A DNA stretch of 64,000 nt from Larix kaempferi (GCA_027924585.1 BSBM01000423.1:5108001-5172000); one strand, 5' to 3'; shown: positions 12,428 through 24,606, counted from the first letter of the stretch. A program made the numbers and translations. Notes: a model not told the origin generated them from the letters alone.

Positions 12428-15237
12428 AGGAGTTTGAAATTCCCAATCTCTAAACAATAAATAACAAAACAGCTTATCAACATAATAAATAGGTGCAAGA
12501 ATTAAACAAAGGACTCAACTCTTCGCTATCCTCTAATACGTCTACGCGTCCGTCAAAGTATATGTATAATTTATAATATAAAAATATGCATCTCTAGTTT
12601 TTCCAGGGATCCAACTTAACCAAAGTAAAGTATAAGAGAGGAACCCACCTGTCATAACCTACCGAGATCTTTCGGGACACTATTCATTTTCTGACATAGT
12701 TAATCATCAAATGATTATAGCTACCGCCTGTCTCCACACAAGCTTATACATTCCGGGTGCTAATTTATCAGGGACATAGATCAAACTTCAGCATTGTAAG
12801 GATACATAAGGAACATCTATATGATCCTGAGGGCGCTATTCAAAATTTGTGACAGAGATCAATCAACAGAAATAAAAATGTTCGCTATCTCTTCTATATC
12901 CTATCATTTACATCCAGTAAAGCAAAAAAAATAGGTTGAAGGAAGATCTTCGTTTTGAACATACCCCAACCTCAAATATTTTAGACTACTATTATGCAAT
13001 TCGGGACAGGGCTAGTCATTCTAGATGAAGAATAAGCAGTGTCATTTTACACATGATTTCAACACACCACCAAGATTCTGAACAAGAACAGAGATCCAGA
13101 ACAAACAGATCTACATTATAATTCGACCCGTAACCACAAATTTCGGTCAGCATGAAGGTCAGGTATCTGCGACTTCATCTAAATGTAGACAAAAATAACA
13201 AAATGGATATCTAGCAAATTTTTTGTCTCGCACCTGAACAGAAATCAATCAATACTAAAAAATACTTAATCAACCGATACCTTCAAGGATATCCCCTTCA
13301 ACGAGCAACTAAGACTCCACTACACAGAGATCTCCATCTTTTCACACGAACGGATCAACGTTTCACTCGGCAATTAATATCAAAATCATTCAAAGTTCTA
13401 GGTTATATTCACACAAACATGGATGCGTTTTCTTCCTACTTTCCCAAGCATCGGTGGAAACGATATAAATAAAATCATCCTACTCAGAACAATGGGATCA
13501 GACCTGTTCTAGGGTCATCCTTTCCAAACTAATCATAGAAGTAAAAGTGTGCAGTCAACTCATTGGTTTGGAATCAAACTCTCTATTGGAGCCGTCCTTT
13601 GTTCTAGATTTATATATGTACAGGGTTTCGAAAGGCAAGACTCACCTTTAAGTCGGTCGAGAGTTACCAAATAATGATCAAAGGATTTTCCAGCTAGATT
13701 GGCCGTGAGAGCTTGGTTGCAGAAGTAACTTCTCATCTAGTCACACCCAGCACTGAGTGCATGCGTTTTCGTCTACTTATAGTCATTCAGCCCTCCATTT
13801 AATCCCGATCTTCTTCCCCAAAAAACCCCTGCGAGTTTCCATCTATATTCTCATAAGAACCGATGCTAAGATTGTGTAAATCGAACAAAGGCAGATTAAA
13901 AAAAATATAATCTAACTCCCGGATGATCCACTCCTTTTCCAATGCTTTTGCAAAACCCCCGTCCTAGATGCAGGGGTCGCATTCTTATTATGGAGAACAC
14001 CCACATCTCTTCATGCCGTGACCCCCCCCCCTGACTTCTTATCTCTCAGTTTTTTCCTTTGGGAGTCCATCCACGTTGGCGAGGGTTTTTGGCCACATGG
14101 AAATTGAGTTTCCATCCTTATAGTAGAAATGCCAAGTGTGGCTTTAGAAGGAACAAGTGTCAAACCATAGAGTTGGCGCTTTATGAGACAGACCTACCAA
14201 AACAAAACTCTTATAAGGAGGCTCGACACTCAAGGCCGCCATTCTCATTCTTGAGAGAATGTCACCGGATTGTCAAATATTTTCTATTTCATCCTTTAAT
14301 AAATGAAAACTTCCTTTTTATAAACTTCAAGTATAATATATAAATATACCTTTATGATTTTCGTTGAGCAATCAAAGGTTAAGCGACTCCTCCCCCTACG
14401 CATCCATTTTCTCCAATATAAGTTGTGGTTTTAAATGGCACACATCATAGTATTAACCACAAGGTCAATATATTCAATTTCTTTAATTTAAACTTCCCTT
14501 GTATTAAAATATACCATTCTAATTAATAAAAGCTTCCTAATAATGAATCCCCTTTCTTTTGATTCATATATATATATATATGAATATATATATGCTAAAT
14601 CTCTGTCACATATATACAATTTTCATTTTTATTAAATTTACTTCGCCTTTATAATTAGCTACAGTTTTCCCTCATTCAAATAATAATACTTAAGAAAAAA
14701 CGCTCGTAAGACCACTTCTCGATAATAGTAATTAGTGTCCCAAGATACTTATAAAATCCTGGTACTCTCTTACTTAGGGTCTTTTGAAAGAGCATTCACT
14801 AAAAGCTTACTTTAAAGCTCATGGGCGACTTATTAATCTTTTCACCTTTTAAAGTGATGTTGGCATCGTCTTCCTAATGTCTAAAGTTAATATTAATTTC
14901 ATATTTATAAGTAGTTGACTTATGTCGAATAGCGAGAAATATGACTCGTTTTTCTTTAAGTCCCCAAGGTCCCGTGATGGCATTTATTCATCATAAGTTA
15001 GATTCTCAAGGCTTCACCAACCTCTAACCTAATCCCTTAGTGAAATCATTTCCCTATCGTTTTAGTTGCATCAAAACCTTCAGCCCCCTAGTACATAATC
15101 GATCATTACAACAAGGAAGTAAACAACATGTACCAGGTTTACCAGTGGGGCCTTGGCCTTGAGCTCCTCACCAAAAACCATTTACTTAGTTACATTTATA
15201 TTTTACAATTAATAGGGGAGAAAAGGAGGATGTTACA
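12428..15237 (-). repeat. probable LTR of another gypsy family
   Basis: Read on the minus strand, the right edge begins TGTAACATCCTCC, a common form for plant gypsy LTR starts. A TATA box lies about 1.45 kb further in (13775-13782), and the rest resembles U5: AT-rich, no gene. There is no polypurine tract to the right and no primer site to the left, so it could be a solo or broken LTR. The left end is not resolved; 12428 is only where copy C appears to stop. A poly-C run (near 14024) and a short TA repeat (14567-14590) lie in its U3. The 94-codon plus-strand frame at 14059 is unrecognised and probably spurious. Confidence 0.45.
13775..13782 (-). promoter_or_regulatory. probable LTR TATA box
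   Basis: CTATAAGT on the minus strand is flanked by GC-richer sequence (TGCACTCAGTGCTGGG downstream), as in LTR core promoters. It supports the call of a minus-strand LTR here. Confidence 0.45.
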
Positions 15238-16079
15238 CAACAGTTGAAAAATGATAACTTCATTTTCACATAAACTGGAGCATCGCTCACAGATTCAAAC
15301 ACACAAACACCAAAACGTATGTAAACACAATCTGTTTAATTACCAAAGACAGTCGAGGGATAAAACCTCCTCTTTAATTACTTCTTTTACAACTCCCTAC
15401 GGTGAAAAACAAATACACAGGCTTAATGCCAAATGGGTCGAGGATTCCATCCTCCCCGAGTTGCCAATCAACTCACAAGTATTTCGACGGTGACCACTTC
15501 TCAGAGCTCAAGGAAAAACATGAAGTCTCGCCGAGAACACATGAAGGCCCATTAGTCATCTAACTGAAGCATCAAGTTAACCACCGAGGCTTACCATTCT
15601 TTTTGCAGCTTCTAGTTATCGAAACCTAAGCTTGGAAGCTGTTGGATGAAGGAACCTGCCATTTAAACAAAGGTATGGCCAAAATAAGAATTATGAAAGA
15701 AGTGTTACATGTCGATTATCAATAACTGTAAACTCTTAACATTTTGAAGGAGACAAGGTTCGAACCGAGAACGTTAGCTTTTATTTTATCTTTGGAGTAA
15801 AACGCCACAGCCACTTCAAAAAAAACTGTATCCCACACCTCTCACCAAGTACAACAAAGGATGGAAGAACCACTTGAAAAACTATCACTTAATAAACGAG
15901 GAAAGCCGAGTATTGAATTCAACATACACGTAGAACTGTCACCCACCCTGGAACCTTTGCAACTTCAACTGATACTGTAAAACCCTCACAGAGTATCAAC
16001 CCTTTAAGCCATCACCAAGTTCCAGTTAAACATCAACAGGTCACGGTATCGAACCGTGGAAACCGCAAACCCTGCTAAC
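15238..16079. other. unassigned sequence, left flank of the solo LTR
   Basis: This was contiguous with 21201-21608 before the solo LTR inserted. I see no retrotransposon domain and no convincing host gene. The plus-strand frame at 15251-15493 (80 codons) matches nothing I know. Two short stretches (GGTTCGAACC near 15758 and GGTATCGAACC near 16046) look like a tRNA T-arm, but no cloverleaf forms around them. It is less AT-rich than the neighbouring LTRs. Confidence 0.5.
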
Positions 16080-16084
16080 GAAAC
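16080..16084. repeat. target-site duplication GAAAC (left)
   Basis: This five-base direct repeat abuts TGTAGGG, the left (U5) end of the solo LTR. The partner is at 21196-21200. Confidence 0.85.
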
Positions 16085-16412
16085 TGTAGGGTCTCTCATC
16101 TTGAGCAAGTGAATTTTTTTTTTTTTGACACTCACCCTAAGTGTAAAATCCATCGGATACAAAAAAGACTATCTATACCTATATTTTATTCGTAAACACC
16201 TTCGACATAACGCAGAACCTCACGACTAGATAAGTATCTAAACCCACCACCAGGTGTAAGCATTCTTTCACTTAAATAATCAATGCATAGATACCCCATT
16301 GTATCTATAAAACTTATTCACTAACAATTTCCTTTTTTTTTACCTAAAATGTATAACATATTGTATAATTTCCTAGTGGTATAATCATGCTATATATGTA
16401 TATATGGACCTT

Positions 16413-16413
<1 letters not shown>

Positions 16414-16448
<35 letters not shown>
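16414..16448. repeat. (TA)n microsatellite
   Basis: An uninterrupted run of AT dinucleotides lies in the U5 of the solo LTR, followed by further TATA-rich sequence to about 16470. Confidence 0.9.
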
Positions 16449-16454
<6 letters not shown>

Positions 16455-17083
16455 TCAAATATATATATAAATGCTTGCTATGCAGGACGGTATGTGACTA
16501 AACCCTTTTATGATTAATCCATTTTTCCCAAACTCTCTCTAAGCATGAATACATAAGACTAATCCCCTCTTTCATTTTACACTCTTATGCATAAGTACCT
16601 ATAGCTAACATATAATTATATCTATACTAAACATAGATACACATTATGCTACAATTCCATCTCTTATAAAAAATACACAATTAAAGATGTACTATTGACT
16701 TCCACTATTGACATTGAACAATTTATAATCCACTATCAATTCAAAAAGGGTAATTATCACCATGTTATGGTCTACCTTTCAACATGATATTTTAATTATA
16801 TAGTACAAAATTTACTTTATTACTAAATCAGTCTTGTAACCACATTCTCAATCTCATAATCATAACTTGCCTTATCTGCATTTCAACATTTATGATGTAA
16901 GGATATCAAGGAACAGATCCAAATGTCATGTCTTCTTAATTAATTAATTGAAACAATAGAAATATTCAAGGGTGTAAAGTTAAAACTCTAATTCCCTAAA
17001 AGACATGTCACATATATTCTAAAATGATTATGGAGAAATTTTATAACATAAAATTTATACTAGCTATCTTTTCAATGTAAAGC

Positions 17084-17195
17084 ATCACCAACTTTGCCTA
17101 TACTTTTCTAATATTAAAAATGAGCATATATATATGCATATCACCAACTTTGCGCATACTTTTCTAATATAAAAAATGAGCACATAGATATGCAT
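17084..17195. repeat. 56 bp imperfect tandem duplication
   Basis: Two copies start ATCACCAACTTTGC (17084 and 17140) and share ACTTTTCTAATAT and AATGAGCA; they differ at a few bases. They lie within the U5 of the solo LTR. Confidence 0.8.
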
Positions 17196-19177
17196 ACTTA
17201 CAAATTTAAGCATCAAATTTCATATATGTTTCCTAATACAATCTGAGCACCTACATTTAATACAAACTGACCACCTATATTTATTGCATTTTCTACCTAT
17301 CTTATAAATATATGTCCCCTTTTTCTTGTATAACTTGATCCAATATATTCTTGATAGGCTAAAATATGATAACATGTGTCGAACACAATTCCTAACATCT
17401 ATACACTTAACCTTGTAGGAATTTGCTTGGTTCTGCAATGTTCCCAATTATTTCTTTTGACCTAAACTTCAATACTCTTCTTAGCATTATGATTTAATAA
17501 AACTATAGATATAACTCAAGTAATGTTTAAAGGACATATAGTTTACAATGATGGCTACAATTTAAATATGCAGTATCTCTTCTTAAACAAGATCACGCCG
17601 AAGTTTTATAAAAGGAGATTCCAATTATTTTAAAGGATGGATAAGTGTTTTCCTCAATTGATTTCATTAATAATAATTTAAACTTAAAGACCAATCTATA
17701 ATACTAACATTTTTCTGAAATGCCAATGTATCTTCGACTTAGACATACAGCGATTTAGAGGGCAAATTCACAGTCTCACTACAAATTTCAGAAGTCAAAT
17801 AAGTTTTCGAAAACAAAGTACAAATCCTTTAAATGTCAAAGTTGCAATTCATGAAATTAAACTTTTCTAAAAACGTCAATGTATACAAGACTCAAGGTTT
17901 AATACTTACATTTCATACTACGAATTCTAGAAGACCAATAAATTTCAATAATGCAGAGAAATTTTAAATATCAGATTTGGAATTCATAAAAATTGTGTAC
18001 GAGACTTCAAGGTTTAAAACTTACATTTCACCGATTTATCGGAGGTTAACTCAAAGGTATCTCCCACTCAGACCTGTACGTTTGGGTAGTTTGCAATTAA
18101 CCACTTAAATTCTAGAACCCAGAGTCTTAAACTAACAATACCCGTGATTCTGAATGGGATTTCATACGGTGTTCTCCCTTAAACCTAGGCGTTGGGCAAT
18201 TTGAAAGTTTAAATAATTCAACCCCAAAACAGAGTTGTTTAAAAAGAATGAGCAGAGACTGAATAGCCACGATTTTTCGGCATGGGATTACTGAGATTAG
18301 AAATAATTTACATCGAGTTATGCATGGGTATCTCCCATTAAACCTGGGAATTTGGGCGGTTTTGAATTCAAAAACTTACCTCCGTGATCCTATTTGGAGA
18401 ATCACAAGTGATCGCCTAAATAGATCTAGACGCTTTGGCTTCATGCATTTGGAATATATGAAAATGAACCAGAATCTTAAATAATAAAACGCATAGTTGT
18501 AAAAGATAATGCACAGTCATACAAGTATTTTGATCTCCAGGTTTACTGACATTCAACTTATGGATACGATCTTGGCATGCAATAACTGGATAGTTCGCAG
18601 AGTTAGAAAATGTTTTGATCTCATAATCTATTATTTTACAAAGATCTTCGACATTCTTTCTGAATTGAGAACATTTATATTTTAAAATCGAAATAGATGC
18701 ATATTATAAGATTTGGAAAAACGCCTTTCAATTCTTCAGACAAAATACACAGAAATCCAGAATTAGACGGATTAGGGATCGGATTTTTTTTTAAGTATAA
18801 ATATAATCATAGTAATTCTAATTTAAATGCTCACCCAGCAATTTCACATGAATCGGGTTGCATGCATCTAACAGAGGTTTTAAACTAATGATAACAAATC
18901 AGAATCTGGTTTTAGAATTATATGGATATACATACAACATTCTATAAAATACCCAATTAGACAGAGTTAAATAATGGCAGGCAGTTTCGTCCGTATCCAA
19001 TGGATTCAACTTCCTTATCTTAATACACAAAATATATATTATAAAAGCACAAGAAATACAAAGTTTTCATACACAGAAACTGGATCTATTTTCAATAATG
19101 TTTTTTTAAAACCATGCTAGAATATCCATTTCAATACAGTAAAAAAGAAGACAAAACTTGAAGAACTTTGAACCTGA

Positions 19178-19446
19178 TTAAATTGTCGAAATTGAGATGG
19201 GTGGGTCATTTGCAACAGTGGTTGATTCAACTGTTCGATCCGATCCAATTGGCAAAGATACTGACAATCCCTTGGTTGACCTCCCTTCCCTATCGGGGTT
19301 ACTCTCCTTCACCCCGAACCCTCTAGCAAATGGGGTCGTGAGAACACACAAGTAAGCTTCCCGACGGGATCTCCCAATCCCCGGTCTATCTAATCCCAAC
19401 TCCCAAGAATCATAACATAATCCGAGATTATCATGCCCATCTAGCA
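19178..19446 (-). CDS. small open frame in the LTR leader (uncertain)
   Basis: An ATG about 40 bases downstream of the TATA box opens an 89-codon frame beginning MLDGHDNLGLCYDSWELGL; an upstream ATG at 19561 in the same frame lies before the TATA box. The block ALCVLVTPFAR / YLCVLTTPFAR is shared in translation with the frame at 21806-22120, and ATGCTAGATGG also follows the TATA box of the LTR at 56179, where the frame closes after 18 codons. It resembles no known protein family. It may be only the conserved leader DNA read as protein, and I would not call it a gene without expression data. Confidence 0.2.
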
Positions 19447-19486
19447 TTAGGAAGCAAGAGATGTCTTTCTCTCCTTCTTCTCCCTC

Positions 19487-19494
19487 ATTATATA
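19487..19494 (-). promoter_or_regulatory. TATA box of the solo LTR
   Basis: TATATAAT on the minus strand is preceded by CATGTGTCTGTCC-type sequence also seen upstream of the TATA boxes at 22152 and 57602. Confidence 0.7.
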
Positions 19495-20244
19495 GCAAGA
19501 GTTTGTGTGCCATGTGTCTGTCCATGCACATATTTAGTTTAATTTTAATAATTAATTTCAATTATTCTCAATTACAAGTGTCTCATTATCTTTAGTGTGC
19601 CCCTAATTCCCTAAATCAGTGGGAGTTAAGTGTAGTAGAGTCTTACTTATGTTTTGGTTCTCAGTTAGTTTACTTAATCTTAGTAAACTAATTACTTTCA
19701 ATCATTTATTATTATTATTTTTTTTTTTTAAATATTAAAAAAAAAAAATTATAAAAGAAAAGGAAATGTTTCTTTTATTTAGGGAAATCTAATCTATTTA
19801 AAATTTAAAAAGATTAAATAGATAGTAAAAGATTTTAAATATTTCTCCTACTTAACTTCCAATCTATTACTTTCTGATAAATTTTTCAATCTAAAGTTTA
19901 AACTTTAATAACATATTCTTTTATATTATACATTCTTTTTCTAAAGTAGAATTTATTTACAGTAAAACTTTACTTCTAGTTTAACTTTTGGGTTTTCTTC
20001 TTTTCAAGGAGTAGGAAAATAAAATAAATAAAATAACCTAACATTGTTTTTATTTTATTTTTTCCTTTTTCATTTCAATCTTTCTTCTTTTTTCATAGCA
20101 ATAGAAACAAATAAAATAATGTATATTATTTTATTGTAATTACCCTTTAATTTAAAGTTACTTAAATTTATCTTGTTAGTAAAATTTCAATTCCCATACT
20201 TGTTAAATATCATCATCCTGTTCTTGTCCAGGTACCTCTTCGGC

Positions 20245-20640
20245 GGGCCCTTCCGACAGTTCCATTTATTTCTTCTTATGGGGAGCACTGCGTAGCGATC
20301 AGGAGTCGTTACCGCGATCTCTCAACTATGCTTCTTGGAGACTAAGAGATGGTGAGGGATAAGGCTCTCCTTATTGCGCGCCCCTCAACTCGTCGTACGC
20401 GACCAAATCATTATGGCCTTGCCTGTATGGCATACGTTTCCCCGGGTGAGCTAAAACAACTTCACCCGTGCGTGGAATGCTAATTCAGGGTCAACAGTCA
20501 ATCATCATACCCCTAAGTGTTCTTTCCGTTCTTATGACCCCTATAATTCCATTGTGGGTCAGTCGGTAAATCGTCTTACCTACCACTGTACACACTCAAG
20601 CTCACATTAGTAGCGCTGCACTATAAAACATTTTTATCAT
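20245..20640 (-). promoter_or_regulatory. conserved GC-rich U3 module (solo LTR)
   Basis: On the minus strand this block reads GCAGCGCTACTAATGTG..., then CAGTGGTAGGTAAG..., and further on GGTCGCGTACGACGAGTTG followed by GGGGCGCGCAATAAGG and TTAGTCTCCAAGAAGC. The same order is found at 56495-56835 and 23130-23480, and in weaker form in the LTR copies at 3301, 4413 and 8294. It lies about 0.75-1.1 kb upstream of the TATA box, so it is not in the transcript. It keeps many CpG and an ACGT core, unlike its AT-rich surroundings. Confidence 0.65.
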
Positions 20641-20676
20641 TCTTTTCAGTATCTCAGTCAGTCGAGTCTACTAAAC

Positions 20677-20904
20677 ATTCATCATTCTAACATTATGCTT
20701 TGGTCAGTCGATCATGTTCATCATTTGTTATTTTATCTCAGTCAGTCGAGTATAAAATAAATCATCATTTTCATTTCAAGTAATTTCAACATTCATCATT
20801 TTAACATTATGCTTCGGTCATTCGAGCATGTTCATTATTCGTTATTTTAACTCAGTCATTCAAGTATAAAATAAATCATCATTTTCATTTCAAGCAATTT
20901 CAAC
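20677..20904. repeat. 114 bp tandem repeat in the U3 of the solo LTR
   Basis: Two units (20677-20790 and 20791-20904) start ATTCATCATT and contain AACATTATGCTT and the motif CAGTCAGTCGAG or its variants. A partial third copy follows. The CAGTCAGTCGAG motif also occurs singly near 20655 and 20950. Tandem U3 repeats often act as enhancers, but nothing here proves it. Confidence 0.8.
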
Positions 20905-21195
20905 ATTTATCATTTTCCATTCTAAAGCATTTTCGTCATTTTTCATTTTCTCAGTGAGTCGAGTATATTCATCAATCATCATTTATTTAACCATTTTCAT
21001 TTCACATATAAAATTTAAAGCAATCATTCATGGTCCAAGTTTTTATAAATCTGGGTCACTTCAAACCAGTGCCCTCAATAGTCAAATCAGTCGTAGGTCT
21101 CAAAACAGTCTGATCAATCATAAGTCTCAAATACTCTAGTCAATCATAAGTCTAAAATAATCAAATCAATCATAAGTGCTAAGGTGGGCATTACA

Positions 21196-21200
21196 GAAAC
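21196..21200. repeat. target-site duplication GAAAC (right)
   Basis: This directly follows the GGGCATTACA end of the solo LTR and matches 16080-16084. Confidence 0.85.
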
Positions 21201-21608
21201 CCTGAAGTCTCTCATCTTGTCAGCCTCTCCATAGAGCCACTACACATTACATTGAAAGCCAAAAACAATAATGTGAAATATAGTGGTGTTTAGGGCTAGA
21301 TCCCAAAGCCCAAGACTATGTTTGATCAATAGTGGAGATCACTCGAAGGGTATCTCGTACTCCCAAGCAACCACTGTAGTAAAGACACCATTAATAACCC
21401 TTGCCACCACGGAGGACAATGCGGATAATTTTCAAACCAAAGCACTTACAACTCAACACTGTGACTGACTCATCCCATAACTTCACGTGGCTAGCATCAC
21501 GACAGGATCCATGGAGACATTCCACTGAATTGGTGGTTGGAGTATTAAATGCAAAAGGTAAACCAGAGAGCCTGGCAGCATGAAACCATCATGGAATTAA
21601 TTCTTACA
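21201..21608. other. unassigned sequence, right flank of the solo LTR
   Basis: Once continuous with 15238-16079. Two 60-codon plus-strand frames overlap here (21283 and 21401) but match no family I know. No retrotransposon motif is visible. It ends at the LTR that starts at 21609; the preceding TTACA (21604-21608) would be that element's target-site duplication, but the partner is not seen. Confidence 0.5.
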
Positions 21609-22151
21609 TGTAGGGACCCCCATTTCGATTTCCCCAAAAGGCTTCCACAGAATTTGAAAATATAAGTATTAACTAATTTCAGAACTTCTAGTATGATTTT
21701 TCAGAAGAAGATATAGAGGCCACAGATCTAGTTCTATCTATTGCAGTACATGAATATCAACAAATAAAAACTATATACACAGATCTATTCTTTTTACCAC
21801 AGGAGTTAGCAAAATAAATAAACTAAATCCTTCAAACTTGTTTTCGACGGTTGGTCTAGCGAATCGATGGAGTCCTCGAAGTGGTTTCCACACGATCCAA
21901 TCCAATTTCTTGACGAAGTACCGAGTAACCCCTCGGTTGACCTCCCTACCGTATCGGCGTTATTCTTCTTCACCCCGAGCACCCGAGCAAATGGGGTCAC
22001 AAGAACACACAACGCAAGCTTTCTGATGGGATTCCCCAATCCCCAGAAAGCTAAGCCCAACTCACAAGAATTCACAAGGTCAATTCCTGATTCTGGTTCC
22101 CATCCAGCACTAGGGAGCAAGAGATGTCTTTCTCTCCTTCTCCTCCCTCAT

Positions 22152-22157
22152 TATATA
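22152..22157 (-). promoter_or_regulatory. TATA box of the LTR at 21609-23668
   Basis: TATATA lies in the same context as the TATA boxes at 19487 and 57602, followed by the GA-rich block GGGAGGAGAAGGAGAG that all three share. Confidence 0.65.
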
Positions 22158-23129
22158 GAAAAAGTCTGTGTGCCATGTGTCTGTCCATGCACATATTTAA
22201 TTTTAATTTAATATTTTAATTTCAAATATTTTCAAACACATGTGTCATCTTAATGTCTTTAATGTGCACCTAAATCCCTAGATCAGTGGGAGTTAGGTGT
22301 AGAAGAATTCTACTTCTCTTTTCGTTCTCATTTAGTTTACTTAACAGTCTTTTAGTTAGACTTATTGCTTTGTACTTTTTTTTCTTTTCCTAATATTAAG
22401 ATTGAAAAAAAATGATTTCTTTTACTAAAAGTATAATCTATTTTAAATTTTATGTTTGTAAAATAATTTAAATGAATAATAAAATTGATTAAAGTAAAAT
22501 ATTGAATAATAATAAAAGAAAATCAATTCTTTTATTAATGACCTATTTCAATTCTTTCTCAAAATAAAGAAGTCAATTAAATAGAATCTTTAATAGAATG
22601 ATTTAAAATAATAAAATCTATAAAATCTTTTTAATAAATAAAGTCAATCTTTTAACCCCTTTTCAATATAATAAAATTAATTAAAATAGAAAAATGAAAT
22701 CAAGAATATAATTTGTATAGAATAATTCAATATAATAAAATCCATTAAATTAAAATCTTTGAATAAAAATGATTCTCTTATTTTTAATATTTTTCAATCA
22801 GCAAAATTAATCAAAGTTAATATTGAATAAAATCAATCTCTTCAATTCTTTTTCAAGTTAATAAAATCAATTAAAATGAATAATTCAAATTAATGAAATT
22901 AATTAAAAAATAAAATCTTGGATAGAATTATTCAAATTAATAAAATAGAACAAAATGAAATATAGTATTTCTTAAATCTTATGTGAAATTTTCATTTATA
23001 CCATTGATTAAATTTATTCTTCTTGTTCTTGTCTAGGTACCTCTTCGGCAAGCCCTTCCGACAATTCATTTTCTTTCTTTTGTACTTGTCTAGGTACCTC
23101 TTCGACAGGACCTTCCAACATTTTCTTTT

Positions 23130-23480
23130 CTTTCTTCTTGTGAGGAGAACTGTGTAGCGATCGGGGAGTCGTTACCATGATCTATCGACTACACTTCTTG
23201 GAGACTAAGGGCTGCTGAGGGATAAGGCTCTCCTTATCGAGCGCCCCTCAACTCTCGTACGCGACCAAGTCAGTATGGCCTCTCCCGTACAACACATGCT
23301 TCCTCGGGCCAGCTCGCAAGCTTCTGATCCATGGATCGATTGCTAATTCAGGGTCGACAGTCTCTCGTTGTACCCCTATGTGTTCTTTCCGTTCTTACAA
23401 CCCCTAAAATTCCATTGTGGGTCAGTCGGTATGTCGTCTTACCTACCACTGCACACACTCAAGCACACATTAGTAGCGCT
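23130..23480 (-). promoter_or_regulatory. conserved GC-rich U3 module (third copy)
   Basis: Read on the minus strand it repeats the order described for 20245-20640: CTACTAATGTG, GTAGGTAAGACGAC, GTCGACCCTGAATTAGC, GGTCGCGTACGAGAGTTG, GGGGCGC, CTTAGTCTCCAAGAAG and CACAGTTCTCCTC. Confidence 0.65.
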
Positions 23481-23668
23481 GCATTATATAAAATATTTAC
23501 ATCATTATTCTAGTATCTCAGTCTGCCGAGCATACCAATTATTCATCATTTATCATCATAAACATTTTCAAAGTAAATTAAAATGCTTCGTGTTTTACTT
23601 AGCTGGTTCATTTCAAAACTAGTACCCTCATTAGTCTAATCAGTTAAAGTACCGAGGCGGGCATTACA

Positions 23669-23690
23669 TACACCCCCTCTTATTAAAAAC
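23669..23690 (-). promoter_or_regulatory. polypurine tract
   Basis: On the minus strand, AATAAGAGGGGGTGTA runs straight into the LTR start TGTAATGCCC. Further upstream, CTAACTTTGGGATGAAGTTT matches the region before 3301 (AACTTTGGGACGAAGTTT), which shows a shared element 3' end. Confidence 0.75.
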
Positions 23691-24606
23691 TTCATCCCAA
23701 AGTTAGGTCTCATGTACTTCCATGGTGAGTTCTCTCTTTCTTTCCACATTCATTTCTTCAACATAACCACAAATTCCTTTCCTCTTTTCTACCATCATTT
23801 AAGTATACATCTCATAATTGACAATATAACTAAATCATACCTTTCATAGTGTAGAAATCCCCACAGTAGTCCTCTATTGGCTCATTAATTGCAACTGAAT
23901 TTGGAATCGTCCATAAAAAATTCCCTGTTTGAGAAGCTAGGAGTATCCTTGCCGGAGGAGAGGAAGTAAAACCGCAGCTCTGATTTTTCCACGTCAATCT
24001 CCATGCATCGCTCATCGTAAGACACAATCTCTCATTATTAAACATTATATATTCATTCCTTCTTGATAGTAAATCATAAGCAACCCACCTTCAAAATTAT
24101 CTTAGCACTTCTTTATATATGGTCATTACTTGTCATCTATCCTCAAATACATCCACAATAACTATGTCTTGCATTCTATTTGAACATAATCTATTTAATT
24201 CAATAGTGTAAGAATCATATATCTAACCTAAACCATGCACAAATGTAGTTATAATTCACCTACATAATTCATTAACGCTTCCAGTAACTTTTACTAATGG
24301 AATTGCATTATCACATTTGCTAGTCTTTACTTTTCTAATAAAAACAATGTCTTGACATCAAGATAATATTTCTCTATTTGAAGTCAGTTCATAAATCAAT
24401 AAAAGGTCCTTCTCATAAATGCACAACTCACCAACATTTTTATTCACCTAGAGGTGATAAACTATTTAATTGCTTTTATAAAAGTTGTCATTTCATTTGA
24501 CACACATCTATTACATTTATTCTTCTTGATAACTATCTATATAAGACGCATAAACCTTTTCTTCTTGTATCAACATATAAAAGAAAACTGTGCTAGTATG
24601 AATGAT
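23691..24606 (-). mobile_element. internal remnant of the element with LTR 21609-23668
   Basis: About 0.9 kb upstream of the polypurine tract remains before the copia insertion. I see no pol domain here although integrase would be expected, so the element is either deleted or a noncoding (LARD-like) derivative. The 71-codon minus frame at 23830-24045 resembles nothing known. The sequence originally continued into 53253 onward. Confidence 0.5.

Larger units (their letters stand above)
16085..21195 (-). mobile_element. solo giant LTR (5.1 kb), Ty3/gypsy
   Basis: Both ends are visible on the minus strand: TGTAATGCCCACC at 21195 and GACCCTACA at 16085. They match the two ends of the plus-strand LTR at 56179-60765, including the A-rich tract about 25 bases before the end (here the T run at 16117). 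GAAAC flanks it on both sides and no internal region is present, so it is a solo LTR formed by LTR-LTR recombination. Inside it lie the U3 module, a TATA box, the leader block and about 3 kb of repetitive AT-rich U5. No coding domain is present. Confidence 0.92.
21609..23668 (-). repeat. 3' LTR of a giant-LTR family member, short U5
   Basis: On the minus strand it runs from TGTAATGCCCGCCTCGG (23668) to GTCCCTACA (21609), the same termini as the solo LTR and the LTR at 56179. A polypurine tract lies at its 5' edge, so it is a 3' LTR rather than a solo. It holds the U3 module (23130-23480), a TATA box (22152) and the leader, but U5 is only a few hundred bases against about 3 kb in its relatives, which gives 2.06 kb in total. 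U5 length is therefore the variable part of the family. A 57 bp direct repeat (23028 and 23085, CTTGTCTAGGTACCTCTTCG) lies in U3. Confidence 0.8.

Noticed and set aside
14059-14343. 94-codon plus-strand frame
   Set aside because: It lies in the U3 of a probable minus-strand LTR and has no recognisable motif.
15124-15242. 113 bp segment flanked by CAACA with TG...CA-like ends
   Set aside because: It is too short for an LTR and has no relatives in the window; a five-base match at this distance is expected by chance.
15756-15770. GGTTCGAACC resembling a tRNA T-arm
   Set aside because: No acceptor, D or anticodon stems can be formed around it, and there is no matching tRNA-length structure.
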